A stretch of 55,104 nucleotides of DNA from contig SVOR01000007.1 of NCBI GenBank assembly GCA_015066295.1, positions 1 through 55,104 on the forward strand, written 5' to 3'. Positions 8,692 to 18,888 of this stretch are shown here, in pieces; the first letter of the stretch is position 1, and each line of letters begins with the position of its first letter. The translations under genes were made by a program, and so were the position numbers. The stretch comes from Oscillospiraceae bacterium (GTDB lineage Bacteria > Bacillota > Clostridia > Oscillospirales > Acutalibacteraceae). The notes below the pieces were generated by a model. That model did no database searches, was not told where the DNA came from, and saw nothing but the letters and a program-made list of their open reading frames with translations.

Positions 8692-8733
8692 GCAGTTGAC
8701 GTTTATACCTTTTGAGAAAGGAAGTGTCAGTCA
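8692..8733 (-). other. In-frame TGA junction between metallophosphatase protein and GH5 domain
   Basis: On the minus strand the upstream frame ends GDVSGGT, then TGA (8733-8731) followed by C, then thirteen sense codons leading without frame change into GH5. UGA followed by C is known in E. coli as a weakly terminating context. No terminator, promoter or spaced ribosome site is seen between the two parts. Confidence 0.85.
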
Positions 8734-11700
8734 TGTGCCACCGGAAACATCGCCAGTCGCCAGGTCAATTGTAAGGGTCGGATATTTGCTGTGGTCAAGA
8801 TATGCTGCCCAATCATCGTATGCCGTGATTACAACCTTTGTACCCGTACCCGTAAAGGTTACCGAGTAGGTGTCCTTTTGAGGTACGTCGTAGTAGTTTG
8901 CATATCTCTGCGGACCCGGTGAAACAACCTTTGTTTCAACAAGATTTCCGCTGGCATCATAAAGTCTTGCGCGATAGGTATAGATAACTGTATTTTCGTT
9001 ATTGATGCCAAGGGCATTAACAGCCTTCGGGAAGGTTATGGTGTTGCCGTCTACCGTAACGTCGTCGCTTGTAAACTCAGGCTTAGATAAAGCGGCACGC
9101 GTATCAACTGCATACTCATCACGAACGCTGTCATCCATAGCGTTTGTTATATACCAAGGTCTATTTATGGTTTTAACTCGAGTAACAACCTCGCTCGAAT
9201 TATCGGACCAAGACTTAATCCACTGTCCATCCTCGCCCATAACTATTTCGTCACCCTGTGTAGTTGTGCTTCCTTGACCTGAAAGCGGGCTATCCACAAG
9301 GTACTTGGTAACTCTAACGTTGCCGTTTACGTCAACCTGAACAAGCTGAACAAAGGACGAGAATTGCTGACTGCCAAAGTCAAATACGTCGGGTGAAGTA
9401 TATGCAGAAACGGCCGAAGTAATCGATGTGTAACCGCTTTCTATTACCCTACCCTTTTGGTCAACAACTCTTGTTTGCACAATGCCGGTTTCACTAAGGA
9501 GTGTATCGTGCTCGTGTCCGCCCCAAATAAATGCCTGCGGATAATCCTTAAGTATTTCGTCAATATTAACCGCACCCGCATCAACAGGGTCAACGTGGAA
9601 ACCGTGTGTTCCGTAGGGACGGTAGTGAGTGATAATAAATACAGGAGCCGATGGATCGTTAGCAACCGATTCGTCAAGTGCATTTTTAAGGAATTTAATC
9701 GTTGCATCGGTATAACGGGCATAACCATTTTGAAGTATGGTGTTTTGAAGTGCAATAAAGGTAATACCGTTTATCTTCATTACGCGGTTACCGTAGGCGA
9801 ACTCTTGTGATGACTCTTCATCGCGAGCATAGTTCTTAACATAATCCTTAGAATCGGTATAGTCATCGTTTCTATTGAAATGCAGCTTTTGAATTTCTTC
9901 TTCGCTCATGCCTTCAAAAAGAAGCGACTTGTCGTAACCCTTTTCTAATGCACTTGGGTCGGGCAATTCAACGTATTTACCCGAGAACATTTGCTGATAG
10001 AAATATGTCGAACGGAAGGTATACGACTCGTGAATAAAGCTTGCTCTACCACCGCCTGTTGTATCGTGATTACCGAGTGAATAAAGCAGCTGTGCGTTAC
10101 CTAAACCGCTATTTATTGTATCGCGTAAGAATTTCGTTTCTGAATAAATTAGGTAATCGAACTCTGCTGCGGTTGTTGCGGCAGTATCCTTCGGCAAACC
10201 GCTAAGATTGGTATTACCCGTTACTGCATTGGTGAGATCACCTGCTATTAGCAACGCATCAAGCTTTTGTGTGCCGTCGGCATAGTAACCTGCTTGATTA
10301 TTGATAACTCTAAGCAAATCAGCAAAGTGTTTATTGAAGGTGGAGCCACTGTACTCGCCACGAACGTGAGTATCAGACGTTACACCAAAGTTAATTGCTA
10401 TGTTGTTTTCGTCAAAGGTGTTTGTACCGTTTTCAGACACGATGCCGCTTCCTAAGCGAATTGTATCGGTAATAACCATATTGTCATCAACGTCAAATGC
10501 CGAAACAACTACGTAGTAGTAGCCTGCATTTTCGGGTGTGTAAGAAATCTTAACCGAAGCGTTGCCTGCCGAGTAGGCTGTGCCTACGGCGAGTGCCGCA
10601 CCCGAATAGCCGTCTGCGTCACCGGCATAAATATTGTAAGTGAGTTTTACGCCGTTTGCCATTGTACCGCCAATATAGGTATCGGCAAATACCGTCATCT
10701 GCTCGCCAAGACCATACTTAATGTTAGCCTTTGAAGCGGTAAGCATTACGGTTGTGTTATTTACGTCGAAGTAAGCACCTGTATCATAAACGGGAGCCGC
10801 CTTCATAACGCCGTTGTAGGAACGTGAAATTTCATCGGTGTATACGTAGTATTCGCCTGTACCATCAAGCTCGGTATACTTAATGTATCCGCGGAATGAG
10901 ATATCAAGGTCATACCAGGTTTCAGGAATACCAACCAATACTGCGGTAATGTCTGCATAATCCTCGGTGGTATTAGAAGCCATTGTTACACGCTTTTTCT
11001 GTGCATGTGCAGAGTCAACCGTAAGCGCTGCACCGTTTAAGAGTCTTGTCGGGATGATAAGGCTACCTAGCTCGGCCACCTTATAATCCTTACCGTCAAT
11101 GGTAATCTCGGAATCAAGAAGCGCCTTGTCGCCGTTTAGTCTTACGTTGTTAAGACGCGCGCCAAAACGGATACCGTGCTTTAAGGTATTGCCGGCACCG
11201 TCCTTTGTGCCGGGCAGACGAATTGTTGCGCCGAGTGACACAAAGCCGAGCTCCTGCTTTTCTACAAAGTTAGCCGAAACCCAAACGCCACCAATATTGT
11301 CGGCTGTAAATTCTGCGTTGCCGTTTTCGTCAACGGGAACTATCTTTTGTGTGCCATCCGAATAATTAACGGTAATTACACCTGCTTTTAAAAGCTGACC
11401 TGCATTAGCGGTTACCTTTGCGGTGTAGCTGTTAGATGACTGGTTGGGTGAAACGGTAACTGTACCATTGCCGCTTACCTTCACCAAAGAATTTGTGCCT
11501 AACGTATCCGAATTATCCGAAACTATAAAGGTAACGCCGTCTACCGATGCAGTACCAACCGAGAACGCGGTGAAGGTGCCGTTAACAGCATCTATTTCAC
11601 CAACCGAATTGCGAAGTCCCGACCAAGCAACCTCGTTGCCCTTTACGTTTTCGCCGTTAAGTGAGAAGGTGTATTTAGAAAGGTCGATGGTTGTATTAAC

Positions 11701-14700
11701 GGGAACTGTAACGGTGTTATCCTCTGCCGTTATCTCAATATTAGTATACTCAGGCACGTTTACAGGATAGGTTACTGTGAAATCAAAAATATCGATATCA
11801 CGACCCTCTGTAAAGAAGCCCACAGTACCTATGTTGTTAGAGGTCTCTGCCGAGAAGGAATAGCTGGGGGTTCCGTAGTTCGCTGCGCCCTCAACCCTGT
11901 GCGGTATATACGTACCCGCAACCTTGTCGGGTCTATACTTAACGTTAAACGATGCTATACCAAAGGTGTTTAGCGCACCTGCGCCTGCGGCCACATTAGT
12001 CTTATTTGTAGAACCGGCACCAATAATCAACTGTCGCGTAGTGGTGTTAGACGCATCAAACATAAAGCTCTGCATTGTAGACGAGCCTTTCTTGTAGTAG
12101 CTCTCGCCCGCAAAATCAATACGTCCCATAACACCAATACCGTTGGTTTCCATCTTTACACCGCCAAAGGTGTCGCTTGCGGCTTTGTATACCGAAATAT
12201 TGGTGCCCGAATTTAGAAGGTCAAAATTCATCGAAACGTCATAAACGCCAAGGTCAGAAAGTCTAATTCCATCTTCGGTTATGAAATCTTCACGAAGGTA
12301 CGCATAGTATTGTACGTTGTTCATAAAGATTTTACTTGAGTCATATCCCGTACCACCCGCATCACTGTGTGAACGCGGACCGCCGAGAGTAAGCGCATCC
12401 CAATAGTCCCTTGTCACAAAGGGAATAGCGCCAAGCTGAGCAATGTTGATGCCCTCTGTGTACTTATCTTTATACGGTTTTTGCTCTGTTACCTGATATG
12501 CCTCGTCCCAATAATACTCGGTCTGTTGCCATACCGAATAATCAAGTGTTTGATTGCTGAAATCATCGGTAAAGAGAACTATCTCGCTCTTAGATTTATC
12601 GGTAACTATTACGTAAATTTTCTTTGAAACGTCGTCCTTTGTCGCGGTAACAATATACGTGCCGTTATTATACGCCGTAATCTTACCCTCTGCGCCGTTT
12701 GTAATTTTAATGCCGTCATTAGCAGATACAGTCCAAGTGACGTCAGTAGCAGGATATGCTTCACCGTCATTTTCAAACTGAACTGTAATATTATTAAGAG
12801 CCGCCTCGGTGTTATTGTACATTACAATAACAGGGTCAAAGGCCTCAACCTCGTATATGGCAGGCTCCTCGGGCTCGGGAATTTCCTCTGCCGCGATAGC
12901 ATCAGGCATTTCGGTAGAGTTTAGATAAACGCTGAAACTACTGAAGCGTGCAGTAGCGCCAAAGCCTACAAGTGCGGGATAGCCTGCACCCGGAATAGTG
13001 TGCTTAAAGACACAGTTGGCATTTGTACAAGTACAGGTGCCCGGAGTCGAATTATAGGTATAAATCGGCTCGCCATCGTCATAATAGAACGAGAAAACAT
13101 TGCCATCGTATACATTTTTAAGAGTGTGGTAATCAGAAAGACCTGCCCAGGTATACCACTTGCCCGCTTCATCCTTTGCTATCGCAGTGCCGTGAGGACC
13201 AAAATCATTATTGATTCTGGTGATGGTAGCAACCTTGGACTGTCTGATGTACGAAAGAATACCTGTAGTATAGCCTGTTTCCTTTTCATTTAAGGTAACA
13301 CGACCGCCGACACCTGCGCCAACACCCTCAACCGTTGCGGCGCCGCCTGATGATGCTGATGCCTCAACCGTATAATCAGCAAACTCCTTTAACATTGGGT
13401 CTGCATAGACTAAGATGCCGCCCTTTTTAAGTGCGCTATCGGTCTCGCTGAACTTATGACTAACCTCAACGTAGCTGTCGCCGAAGGTAATTATACCTGC
13501 CTCAATGGCATCCGACACCGAAATATCAGTGTTATTCATGCTGCCCATAACACGCCAATCGTCGGTGTTAAAGACGCTTGCATTAAATTCGGGCATATTT
13601 ACAAGGTAGAATTTCTCCTCCTCTGCTTCCTTTGCAATAATCCAAACGTTCTTGGTTTTGCCGCCGGCAGTTGCAGTTAACTTATATATACCTGCTTTGT
13701 AAACGGAAACTCTATTAGCCTCTTCGTTTAAATAAAGTCCATCCTGATTATCGGCTGCCCAAAGAATTTGGTTGCCCATCGCAAGTGTACCCTCAGCATC
13801 CATCTCAACGTTGATGAAGTCGAGATTTACTGCGGTATCTACGTCCATCGGAATAGCGGGTGTCGCATACTTTACGGTATAATAATTAACCTCCGTAGCA
13901 GGTGCTAATTCATTATTATTAAGGTAAACCGCGAAGCTCGCAATACGAGCCGTGGCACCAAAACCAACCACGGCAGGATAGCCTGCACCGGGAATGGTGT
14001 TCCTAAAAATACAGTTTACATTTGTACAAGTACAGCTCGGCGGTGTCGAGGTGTACTCATAAAGCATATCTGTATCATAATAGTAGGTGAAGTGATTACC
14101 GTCATATATGGTCTTAACGGTATGGTAGGCACTATAACCCGTCCACGTTGTATATGGTGTAGTAGTTACGGCTGTGCCGTGGGGGCCATACTCATTGTTA
14201 ATTCTGGTAATGGCGGGCACCTTGGTCTGACGGATATACGAAAGAATACCCGTCACAAAGCCTGTTTCCTTATCATTTAAGGTAATACGACCGCCTACAC
14301 CTGCACCCGTGTCAGTGACGGTAGTTGCAGAGTTTGAAGAAACGCTTGCTTCAACGGTATAATCGGCAAAATCCTTAAAAATTTCATGGACGTAAACTAT
14401 CGTACTACCCTTTTTAAGAGAGCCGTCGGTTTCACTGTATTTATGGCTTATTTGCACGTAATCGTTGGTAAGCGTAATAATGCCGTTTGTTAAAGCGTCC
14501 GAAACGGTAACGTCGGTATTATTTATACTACCGAAAATTCGCCAGTCATCCTCTACAAACGTGCCGCTATTAAACAGAGGAATATTTACAAAGTAAAACT
14601 TTTCCTCCTCAGCTTCTTTTACCATAACCCAAACGTTTTTGGTTGTGCCGTTATAGGTAGCGGTAAGCTTATACGTGCCCTTAGCAAATGCGGTGATGGT

Positions 14701-14973
14701 GTTATCTGCCGCATTGTAAGCAAAACCATCGTTTTTCTCGGCATTCCAGGTAATAAGACTGCCTGGTACGGTAGTGCCGTTTGCATCCATTTCAAAATAA
14801 ATATCCGACAAATTAACCTTTGTCAGAGTATTCATAGGAATTGCAGGCGCACCATACGAAACAATATATGGTTCTGCTTCATCTTGTGCGAAGGCCATTA
14901 ACGGCAGCGTTGTAAAAATCATAACGCAGGCCAATAATAATGCCAGCACCTTTGAGAGTTTTGTACGCTTCAT
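8731..14973 (-). CDS. Giant secreted Ig-like/metallophosphatase multidomain protein
   Basis: A 2080-residue secreted protein. The start at 14973 is set by AAGGAGG seven bases upstream and by the signal peptide MKRTKLSKVLALLLACVMIF ending at AFA-QDEAE; an ORF codon 27 residues earlier has no such support. Order: two homologous units of about 340 residues (about 36-363 and 364-700), each a bacterial Ig-like strand set followed by a jelly-roll-like part with a Cys cluster CTCTNxNC (about 312 and 646); a third Ig-like plus jelly-roll region (about 706-1070); another Ig-like domain (about 1076-1150); a beta-rich linker; a calcineurin-like metallophosphatase (about 1526-1830) with SDTH, AGDLTN, LGNHD, THYRP and GGHEHD; and a C-terminal beta region. 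No LPxTG, SLH or membrane anchor is seen. A role in surface polymer or phosphate scavenging is a guess. The GH5 frame follows directly after the TGA. Confidence 0.85.
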   Translation of the reverse strand: MKRTKLSKVLALLLACVMIFTTLPLMAFAQDEAEPYIVSYGAPAIPMNTLTKVNLSDIYFEMDANGTTVPGSLITWNAEKNDGFAYNAADNTITAFAKGTYKLTATYNGTTKNVWVMVKEAEEEKFYFVNIPLFNSGTFVEDDWRIFGSINNTDVTVSDALTNGIITLTNDYVQISHKYSETDGSLKKGSTIVYVHEIFKDFADYTVEASVSSNSATTVTDTGAGVGGRITLNDKETGFVTGILSYIRQTKVPAITRINNEYGPHGTAVTTTPYTTWTGYSAYHTVKTIYDGNHFTYYYDTDMLYEYTSTPPSCTCTNVNCIFRNTIPGAGYPAVVGFGATARIASFAVYLNNNELAPATEVNYYTVKYATPAIPMDVDTAVNLDFINVEMDAEGTLAMGNQILWAADNQDGLYLNEEANRVSVYKAGIYKLTATAGGKTKNVWIIAKEAEEEKFYLVNMPEFNASVFNTDDWRVMGSMNNTDISVSDAIEAGIITFGDSYVEVSHKFSETDSALKKGGILVYADPMLKEFADYTVEASASSGGAATVEGVGAGVGGRVTLNEKETGYTTGILSYIRQSKVATITRINNDFGPHGTAIAKDEAGKWYTWAGLSDYHTLKNVYDGNVFSFYYDDGEPIYTYNSTPGTCTCTNANCVFKHTIPGAGYPALVGFGATARFSSFSVYLNSTEMPDAIAAEEIPEPEEPAIYEVEAFDPVIVMYNNTEAALNNITVQFENDGEAYPATDVTWTVSANDGIKITNGAEGKITAYNNGTYIVTATKDDVSKKIYVIVTDKSKSEIVLFTDDFSNQTLDYSVWQQTEYYWDEAYQVTEQKPYKDKYTEGINIAQLGAIPFVTRDYWDALTLGGPRSHSDAGGTGYDSSKIFMNNVQYYAYLREDFITEDGIRLSDLGVYDVSMNFDLLNSGTNISVYKAASDTFGGVKMETNGIGVMGRIDFAGESYYKKGSSTMQSFMFDASNTTTRQLIIGAGSTNKTNVAAGAGALNTFGIASFNVKYRPDKVAGTYIPHRVEGAANYGTPSYSFSAETSNNIGTVGFFTEGRDIDIFDFTVTYPVNVPEYTNIEITAEDNTVTVPVNTTIDLSKYTFSLNGENVKGNEVAWSGLRNSVGEIDAVNGTFTAFSVGTASVDGVTFIVSDNSDTLGTNSLVKVSGNGTVTVSPNQSSNSYTAKVTANAGQLLKAGVITVNYSDGTQKIVPVDENGNAEFTADNIGGVWVSANFVEKQELGFVSLGATIRLPGTKDGAGNTLKHGIRFGARLNNVRLNGDKALLDSEITIDGKDYKVAELGSLIIPTRLLNGAALTVDSAHAQKKRVTMASNTTEDYADITAVLVGIPETWYDLDISFRGYIKYTELDGTGEYYVYTDEISRSYNGVMKAAPVYDTGAYFDVNNTTVMLTASKANIKYGLGEQMTVFADTYIGGTMANGVKLTYNIYAGDADGYSGAALAVGTAYSAGNASVKISYTPENAGYYYVVVSAFDVDDNMVITDTIRLGSGIVSENGTNTFDENNIAINFGVTSDTHVRGEYSGSTFNKHFADLLRVINNQAGYYADGTQKLDALLIAGDLTNAVTGNTNLSGLPKDTAATTAAEFDYLIYSETKFLRDTINSGLGNAQLLYSLGNHDTTGGGRASFIHESYTFRSTYFYQQMFSGKYVELPDPSALEKGYDKSLLFEGMSEEEIQKLHFNRNDDYTDSKDYVKNYARDEESSQEFAYGNRVMKINGITFIALQNTILQNGYARYTDATIKFLKNALDESVANDPSAPVFIITHYRPYGTHGFHVDPVDAGAVNIDEILKDYPQAFIWGGHEHDTLLSETGIVQTRVVDQKGRVIESGYTSITSAVSAYTSPDVFDFGSQQFSSFVQLVQVDVNGNVRVTKYLVDSPLSGQGSTTTQGDEIVMGEDGQWIKSWSDNSSEVVTRVKTINRPWYITNAMDDSVRDEYAVDTRAALSKPEFTSDDVTVDGNTITFPKAVNALGINNENTVIYTYRARLYDASGNLVETKVVSPGPQRYANYYDVPQKDTYSVTFTGTGTKVVITAYDDWAAYLDHSKYPTLTIDLATGDVSGGT

Positions 14974-15146
14974 AAAAATCCTCCTTAACGTAAAATAAAC
15001 AAAATATGATCCTTCAATTGTATTATACAATAATGTATAGTCAAAATGTGGCACATAATTTATTATTATTGAGTCACAAAATAAATTTTGTGGTAAATCG
15101 AGCCCCCACCTTAAATCTATAAACGCGGAAGTCCCAACAATATAAA

Positions 15147-15180
15147 AAACACCGACGGATACAAAAATCCATCGGTGTTT
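15147..15180. terminator. Intrinsic terminator downstream of CxxC protein gene
   Basis: 14-bp stem with one mismatch (AAACACCGACGGAT, 15147-15160, with 15167-15180), loop ACAAAA, and T6 on the minus strand. It ends the 15239-15904 gene and separates it from the giant gene. The giant gene's own upstream region (14974-15146) holds a TATAAT (15027-15022, minus) but no good -35 at normal spacing. Confidence 0.8.
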
Positions 15181-15238
15181 TTATTATTATAGAACAGTCA
15201 CACAACAGAACCGTCTCGTGTGTTTCCTTTTCGTGTTT

Positions 15239-15904
15239 CTAAATTTGTATGCCAAAAAACTCTTTATTTTTAGAAAGATGCGTTTTTAATACTTCTGCAA
15301 ACACGCTTAATACTTTATTATTGTTTAACCAGAAAAACGGACGCTTGAAGCGCCAAATTTTCGTATGTTTATCCCATATTTCAGGTTCAATAGTACATAT
15401 ATTAACGCCTTTCCCACATAACTCGCTGAGCTCTTGGCTAAATTTGGGCGAGTAATAAAAATCAAGTTCATCCCTCTGAACTAAATTATGTATCGTAAAG
15501 CAACCGCTGTTGTTATAAAAACTATATGCCTGCACAGTCCAGTTGCCATCATAGGCGTTAATAAACTCCTGATGCTTGTATTCAAGTCCATAATCAGTTA
15601 TAAGGAAGTCGAACACCTCTCTTATGTGCATAGAAAACCTCGCAGTTCTTTCAATTCGCTTCATTTCATCAATCGAAATCGTTTTGTCACATGTCTCACA
15701 ATAAAACTCATCCCAAACAAATTCTACATCACCAACCATAAACCCATCGCCTCCGCTAAAATCATAATTTTTGGCTTCCGGTGATTTTGAATTTACTATT
15801 TTAGAAACTTTTATTCGTGATAATTGTGTTTCACACACGGGACAATAGTGCTTTTTGAAAATGGTGTAAATAACATCATTACAAAAATATTTTCTGCCCA
15901 TCAT
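15239..15904 (-). CDS. Hypothetical protein with two CxxC pairs
   Basis: I do not recognise the family. The 221-residue product from ATG 15904 (AGGTG six bases upstream; an upstream GTG at 15913 is less likely) has CPVC (about residue 21) and CETC (about 72), which could form one zinc ribbon interrupted by about 50 residues. The rest is mixed alpha/beta with many aromatic residues (for example FYYSPKF, FFWLNNNKV). No signal peptide or membrane segment is visible, so it should be cytoplasmic. It is a single-gene unit between rodA and the giant secreted gene and ends at its own terminator. AT content is higher than in the flanking genes, which hints at acquisition. Confidence 0.6.
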   Translation of the reverse strand: MMGRKYFCNDVIYTIFKKHYCPVCETQLSRIKVSKIVNSKSPEAKNYDFSGGDGFMVGDVEFVWDEFYCETCDKTISIDEMKRIERTARFSMHIREVFDFLITDYGLEYKHQEFINAYDGNWTVQAYSFYNNSGCFTIHNLVQRDELDFYYSPKFSQELSELCGKGVNICTIEPEIWDKHTKIWRFKRPFFWLNNNKVLSVFAEVLKTHLSKNKEFFGIQI

Positions 15905-15968
15905 ACACAACACCTGCTTAACCTAAAAATTCAAACGAATACAAGAGGACTATTCTGCTTATGGTTTC

Positions 15969-17099
15969 TTATGCGTCTCTTAAATAAAGCATTCGGTCGT
16001 TGCGGTGGTTGTAAACACTAAGCACTAAGCCGACCGACAAGTAAAGGCAACCGAGTGATGCGCCGCCCGCCGAGAAAAACGGCAAGGTAATGCCGATTAC
16101 GGGTAAAATTGAGGTGCACATACCTATATTTATAATGATGTGTGTCAGCAGCATTGCGAAAACGCCGATACAGATATATTTGCCTGTATCCTTGCGGCAC
16201 ATACGGGCCACCTGCAAGCATCTAAGACAAATTGCGCCAAGCACCAAAATTACCACCATGCAACCGACAAAGCCCCACTCCTCACCTATAAGGGTGAAAA
16301 TGAAGTCGTTGTGTCCCTCAGGCACACCTGCCGACTGCGTAAGGCTACCCTTTAAATAGCCTTGTCCGAACCATCCGCCGTTGGCAAGCGCCACACGACC
16401 TCTGTATTGCTGATAGCCTGCGCCCTTTATATCGGCTTCAATATTAAATATGCTCCAAATTCTTGTCCTTTGGTCATCGTTCATAACAAAGAAATATATA
16501 AACGGCGACGCAACAAGAAGTCCCGACAGAGCGAAAAGGAAGTATCTGAGGCGGACACCCGCCGCATACATCATACCGAGCGCCATAATTATAAATACGA
16601 GTGCCGTACCGTCGTCACCCTGAAAATGTATAAGCACCGCAGGGGTGAAGCCGTGAACACAAAGCAATAATAGGTTTTTTAACTCGTTTATATGCTCCTT
16701 AACCGCCGTTAGATGCGCCGAGAAGGTAATCAAAAACATAACCTTAAGTAGCTCTGACGGCTGGAAGGAAATACCAAACACGTATAACCATGCCTTATCG
16801 TCGGTGCCGGGAGGGGCATAGCCGATAAAGAAGGTAAGTATTACGGGGATTAGTCCTATTGCCGCCGCTAACGGCCAATATTTAATAAAGGTAGAAAAGT
16901 CGAAAAGCGAAATTACAACCGCCGCAGTGAGTCCCAAAAGCATTGCTATAACCTGCGTTAAAAAGTCGCTTAGTTCACCCGTATGGCGTGTGGCAGAAAG
17001 CACCGAAATACAGCCAAAGCTCGTTGCAAAAATGCACAAGATAAACATTATTTTATCGCACTCGCGAATATAGTCGGCAATTCGTCCAAAAAACTTCAT
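15969..17099 (-). CDS. RodA/FtsW/SpoVE-family SEDS peptidoglycan polymerase
   Basis: Polytopic membrane glycosyltransferase that polymerises lipid II, normally with a class B PBP. The 376-residue protein has about ten membrane helices. Diagnostic motifs are FQPSELLKVMF (about 112-122), FQGDDGTALVF (about 158-168), the catalytic-loop region PEGHNDFIFTLIGEEWGF (about 261-278) with its Asp, and the C-terminal GITLPFFSAGGAS (about 337-349). Overall pattern (GTDDKAWL, YQQYRGRVALANGGWFGQGY) is closest to RodA. GGAGGGAG precedes ATG. It is transcribed away from fhs and has no partner PBP nearby, so it may be one of several SEDS proteins in the genome; elongation versus sporulation role is not decided by sequence. 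Confidence 0.88.
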   Translation of the reverse strand: MKFFGRIADYIRECDKIMFILCIFATSFGCISVLSATRHTGELSDFLTQVIAMLLGLTAAVVISLFDFSTFIKYWPLAAAIGLIPVILTFFIGYAPPGTDDKAWLYVFGISFQPSELLKVMFLITFSAHLTAVKEHINELKNLLLLCVHGFTPAVLIHFQGDDGTALVFIIMALGMMYAAGVRLRYFLFALSGLLVASPFIYFFVMNDDQRTRIWSIFNIEADIKGAGYQQYRGRVALANGGWFGQGYLKGSLTQSAGVPEGHNDFIFTLIGEEWGFVGCMVVILVLGAICLRCLQVARMCRKDTGKYICIGVFAMLLTHIIINIGMCTSILPVIGITLPFFSAGGASLGCLYLSVGLVLSVYNHRNDRMLYLRDA

Positions 17100-17161
17100 A
17101 GATGCTCCCTCCTTTTATAAAAGTATTATATTTTATATCGTAATTATTTGCAAGTAAATGT

Positions 17162-17189
17162 TTGCTATTTCGAAAAAATATGATATAAT
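17162..17189 (+). promoter_or_regulatory. Probable promoter of the fhs operon
   Basis: TTGCTA (17162-17167), 16-base spacer and TATAAT (17184-17189), 34 bases before the fhs ATG. The -10 box is perfect and the -35 weak. It would drive the nine-gene unit up to the terminator near 25800. Confidence 0.6.
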
Positions 17190-17223
17190 GTTATTAAATA
17201 TTATACTAAGGGAAGTTGATAAT

Positions 17224-18888
17224 ATGTTGACGGATATTGAAATTGCTCAAAGCGCTTCCATGAAGCCCATTACCGAAATTGCAGAAGGTCTTGGCATTGA
17301 TGCCGACAGCCTCGAAAACTACGGTAAATACAAGGCAAAAATTTCAGAAGAGTTTATTGAAAAAACCAAAGATAATAAAGACGGTAAGTTAATTCTCGTT
17401 ACCGCCATTAACCCCACCCCTGCGGGTGAGGGCAAAACCACCACCTCGGTTGGTCTTGGACAGGCTATGAAGCACATCGGCAAGAAGGCTGTTATTGCCC
17501 TTCGCGAGCCGTCACTCGGCCCTGTTTTCGGCATTAAGGGCGGTGCCGCAGGCGGCGGATATTCGCAGGTAGTACCGATGGAGGATATTAACCTTCACTT
17601 TACGGGCGATATGCACGCCATTACCTCGGCAAACAACCTTCTTTGCGCTTTGCTTGATAACCATTTACAGCAGGGCAATGCGCTCGGCATTGACCAGCGC
17701 CGCATTGTAATTAAGCGTTGCCTTGATATGAACGACCGCGCTTTACGTTTTGTAAACGTAGGTCTTGGCGGCAAAATAAACGGCGTTCCGCGTGAGGACG
17801 GCTTTATTATCACCGTTGCAAGTGAGGTTATGGCAATTCTTTGCCTTTGCAAGGATGCTGCCGACCTTAAAGAGCGCCTTGGCAAAATTTTAGTTGGTTA
17901 TACATATTCGGGCGAGCCCGTTTTCGCGAAAGATTTAAAGGCTGAGGGTGCTATGGCGGCACTTCTTAAAGATGCCATTAAGCCCAACCTTGTGCAGACA
18001 CTTGAAAACACCCCTGCAATTATGCATGGTGGTCCCTTTGCTAATATTGCACACGGCTGCAACTCGGTTAGAGCTACCAAACTTGCATTAAAGCTTGCCG
18101 ACTACTGCATTACCGAGGCAGGCTTTGGTAGTGACCTTGGTGCCGAGAAGTTCCTCGACATTAAATGTCGCACCGCAGGTCTTAAACCCTCTTGTATCGT
18201 AATTGTTGCAACCGTTCGCGCACTTAAATATAACGGCGGCGTTGCAAAGGCAGACCTTGTAAACGAAAATCTTGATGCGCTTAAAAAGGGTATCGTAAAC
18301 CTCGGCGCACACATCGATAACATGCAAAAGTACGGCGTGCCCGTTGTTGTTGCTATTAACCGCTTCTTGTCTGACAGCAAGGCAGAGCTTGACTTTATTG
18401 CCGACTACTGCCGCAAGCGTAACGCTGACTTTGCACTCTCCGACGTATTTGCAAACGGCGGCGAGGGTGGTATAGAGCTTGCAAAGGCGGTTGTTGAGGC
18501 TTGCGAAAAGCCCGCTAACTTTGCACCCATCTACGACCTTGAATTATCAATTCAGGATAAAATTAAGGCTATCGCTACCAAAATTTATGGTGCGGCAAGT
18601 GTAAACTTTACGGCATCTGCACTTAAAAATATTGCCGAGATAGACAAAATCGCTACAAACATCCCCGTTTGTATTGCTAAAACACAGTATTCCCTTTCGG
18701 ACAACCCTGCCCTGCTTGGTCGTCCCGAAGGCTTTGAAATTACCGTACGTGAGGTTAAATTATCTAACGGCGCAGGCTTTGCCGTAGCACTTACCGGTGA
18801 CATTATGACAATGCCGGGTCTTCCAAAGGTACCTGCCGCTAACAACATTGACCTTGACAACAGCGGTAAAATTGTAGGTCTTTTCTAA
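17224..18888 (+). CDS. fhs: Formate--tetrahydrofolate ligase
   Basis: Makes 10-formyl-THF from formate, THF and ATP in one-carbon metabolism; in acetogens it is part of the Wood-Ljungdahl methyl branch, elsewhere it feeds purine and fMet synthesis. 554 residues, the family's usual length, starting [16 protein letters not shown] at 17224 (GGGAAG upstream; an ORF codon 22 residues earlier lies at the promoter). Motifs: P-loop [18 protein letters not shown] (about 64-81), [22 protein letters not shown] (about 96-117), the folate region NLHFTGD. The stop overlaps tsaE by one base (TAATG). Other Wood-Ljungdahl genes are not in the window, so acetogenesis cannot be concluded. Confidence 0.95.
   Translation: MLTDIEIAQSASMKPITEIAEGLGIDADSLENYGKYKAKISEEFIEKTKDNKDGKLILVTAINPTPAGEGKTTTSVGLGQAMKHIGKKAVIALREPSLGPVFGIKGGAAGGGYSQVVPMEDINLHFTGDMHAITSANNLLCALLDNHLQQGNALGIDQRRIVIKRCLDMNDRALRFVNVGLGGKINGVPREDGFIITVASEVMAILCLCKDAADLKERLGKILVGYTYSGEPVFAKDLKAEGAMAALLKDAIKPNLVQTLENTPAIMHGGPFANIAHGCNSVRATKLALKLADYCITEAGFGSDLGAEKFLDIKCRTAGLKPSCIVIVATVRALKYNGGVAKADLVNENLDALKKGIVNLGAHIDNMQKYGVPVVVAINRFLSDSKAELDFIADYCRKRNADFALSDVFANGGEGGIELAKAVVEACEKPANFAPIYDLELSIQDKIKAIATKIYGAASVNFTASALKNIAEIDKIATNIPVCIAKTQYSLSDNPALLGRPEGFEITVREVKLSNGAGFAVALTGDIMTMPGLPKVPAANNIDLDNSGKIVGLF

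Noticed and set aside
8692..8733. Selenocysteine insertion or TGA-as-tryptophan code
   Set aside because: No convincing SECIS-like hairpin follows, the position is a linker without a redox motif, and TGA ends many ordinary genes here.
17100..17223. Riboswitch before fhs
   Set aside because: The leader after the promoter is only about 30 bases, too short for a folate or other riboswitch.
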